A stretch of 64,000 nt of DNA, taken from positions 2,604,001 to 2,668,000 of the forward strand of contig NC_071329.1 of NCBI RefSeq assembly GCF_010183535.1, in the 5' to 3' direction. The notes under the pieces were generated by a model that saw nothing but the letters and a program-made list of their open reading frames with translations, made no database searches and was not told the DNA's origin. Position numbers and translations under genes: made by a program. This DNA is from Caenorhabditis remanei. Taxonomy: Eukaryota > Nematoda > Chromadorea > Rhabditida > Rhabditidae. Position 1 is the stretch's first letter, and each line of letters starts with the position of its first letter. Below, piece after piece: positions 63,176-64,000 of this stretch.

Positions 63176-63535
63176 TCTTTTATTTGTACGTGCTGCGGGA
63201 AAAATTGAAGAGAGAGCCTACTGATTGAGTCAAGGCCCAATGACGGTATAATGGACCGCCATATTCCGCGCAAATAGAGGGGTCTTCCTAGATAACGTAT
63301 CCCCTGGGGAAGACCTTGACGGCACTGGGCCAAAGTACATGAATGCTTATGAAGGGAAGTCCTCAAAGCATACTTTTTTAAACGGCTCTTGTGAACCGAG
63401 TTATGACCTGTCAACATTGGAAAAAAGGGAAGATACGTTTGGGTAGCCATTAAAGCAAACTGCGTAGGAACCAAGGGTTAATTTCAGATTTATACAAATT
63501 AAAAAACACGCATACAGCAAAAATTAAACACATCA

Positions 63536-64000
63536 TTAAACTTTAATCTTGACAATCAACGGCTTGTCACAATATTTTGTGTCCTCCATGCCTGTCTCTT
63601 CCACGTAGATCTTTAGTTCTTTCTGATTGTTAAGTGGGATTACAATGTGTTTCGGCAGGTTGGTAGATCTGAAATTCACATAATTAACATTCAGATTCAA
63701 GTTAATTCTAATTTTTACCGGATCTCCGCAAAATCTTCTCTCACTGCTCCCGGGAGACTTCTGAACCGTTTTATCAACTTCTTCGCATCCTTCAATTCGC
63801 GGAATCCAATTGAATAGTATCTCATGGTTTCGGCCTCTTCCATTTTTCTCACAAGAGCGTGAAACTCCTGCTCATTACCCACCAACTGATCAAAATGAAT
63901 TCGAGAGTTCTGGAGATGTTGGATTTCGGCCACTTGTGAGGCACCAACGATGTTGAGAAATTGAGCGGTTCTTACAACTGGATCATCCGGATACGGTTGC
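63536..64000 (-). CDS. DUFX-4: nematode DUF3557-like protein, 5' part outside the window
   Basis: Minus-strand exon 64000-63719 (continuing beyond the window) and last exon 63668-63536. The visible part matches the family C-terminal half: D-P-V-V-R-T-A-Q-F-L, R-I-H-F-D-Q-L, Y-Y-S-I-G-F and the end Y-C-D-K-P-L-I-V-K-I-K-V. The last exon ends five to seven codons earlier than in the neighbours. The frame is open in what is seen. Confidence 0.75.

Noticed and set aside
63148..63474. 108-codon minus-strand frame between DUFX-3 and DUFX-4
   Set aside because: It overlaps the conserved upstream block of DUFX-3 and has no family similarity.

Overview
Organism. This looks like nuclear DNA of a Caenorhabditis-type nematode. 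The signs are: genes split by very short introns (often 48-80 bp) with GTRAGT donors and TTTTCAG acceptors; a TTTCAG or TTGCAG acceptor 4-18 nt before nearly every start codon, as expected for spliced-leader trans-splicing; a beta-type insulin-like gene; nematode-only multigene families; and many foldback (MITE-like) repeats. I do not assign a species. No transcript data were available, so every exon edge is read from splice consensus and frame. Each intact model closes in frame.

Layout. (1) Positions 1-56299 hold a head-to-tail array of 30 paralogous BTB/POZ genes, all on the + strand, called BTB-1 to BTB-30 here. The usual model has three exons: about 95 bp (start peptide), about 355 bp (a nematode-specific beta-rich domain plus the first strand of the BTB fold) and about 430 bp (the rest of BTB plus a helical tail), giving 284-313 aa. 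Four are damaged: BTB-15 and BTB-16 carry nonsense codons, BTB-18 has lost its BTB exon, and BTB-1 is cut by the window edge. Two are in-frame chimeras from unequal recombination (BTB-7, BTB-22). (2) At 56744-57098 there is a small insulin-like peptide gene with its own TATA box. (3) From 57713 to the end there is a minus-strand array of four members of another nematode family (resembling DUF3557 / F-box-C type proteins). The first has a TGG-to-TGA nonsense codon and the last is cut by the window edge.

Main discoveries. First, a 47-nt dyad-symmetric element lies upstream of 24 of the 29 BTB genes whose upstream region is visible, usually 150-200 bp before the ATG. It is missing from exactly the four genes with the shortest upstream gaps (BTB-2, -14, -16, -20) and its core has decayed at BTB-28. 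I read it as the promoter signature of the array, and the four genes without it as downstream genes of two-gene operons. Second, a small hAT-like element (CAGG...CCTG ends, 8-bp target duplications) has inserted into coding exons at two unrelated places: the BTB exon of BTB-4, -22, -24, -25 and -26, and exon 1 of BTB-20. It brings its own splice sites, so each insertion made a new intron plus a short Lys/Arg-rich peptide. This is introner-like behaviour. Third, mobile elements cluster within a few tens of bases of the 47-nt element, as if that site were open chromatin.

How the parts may work together. BTB proteins commonly act as substrate adaptors of CUL-3 ubiquitin ligases, and F-box proteins of SCF ligases. 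The window therefore seems to be a hotspot for lineage-specific adaptor turnover, with duplication, gene conversion, pseudogenes and heavy repeat load. Substrates cannot be read from the sequence.
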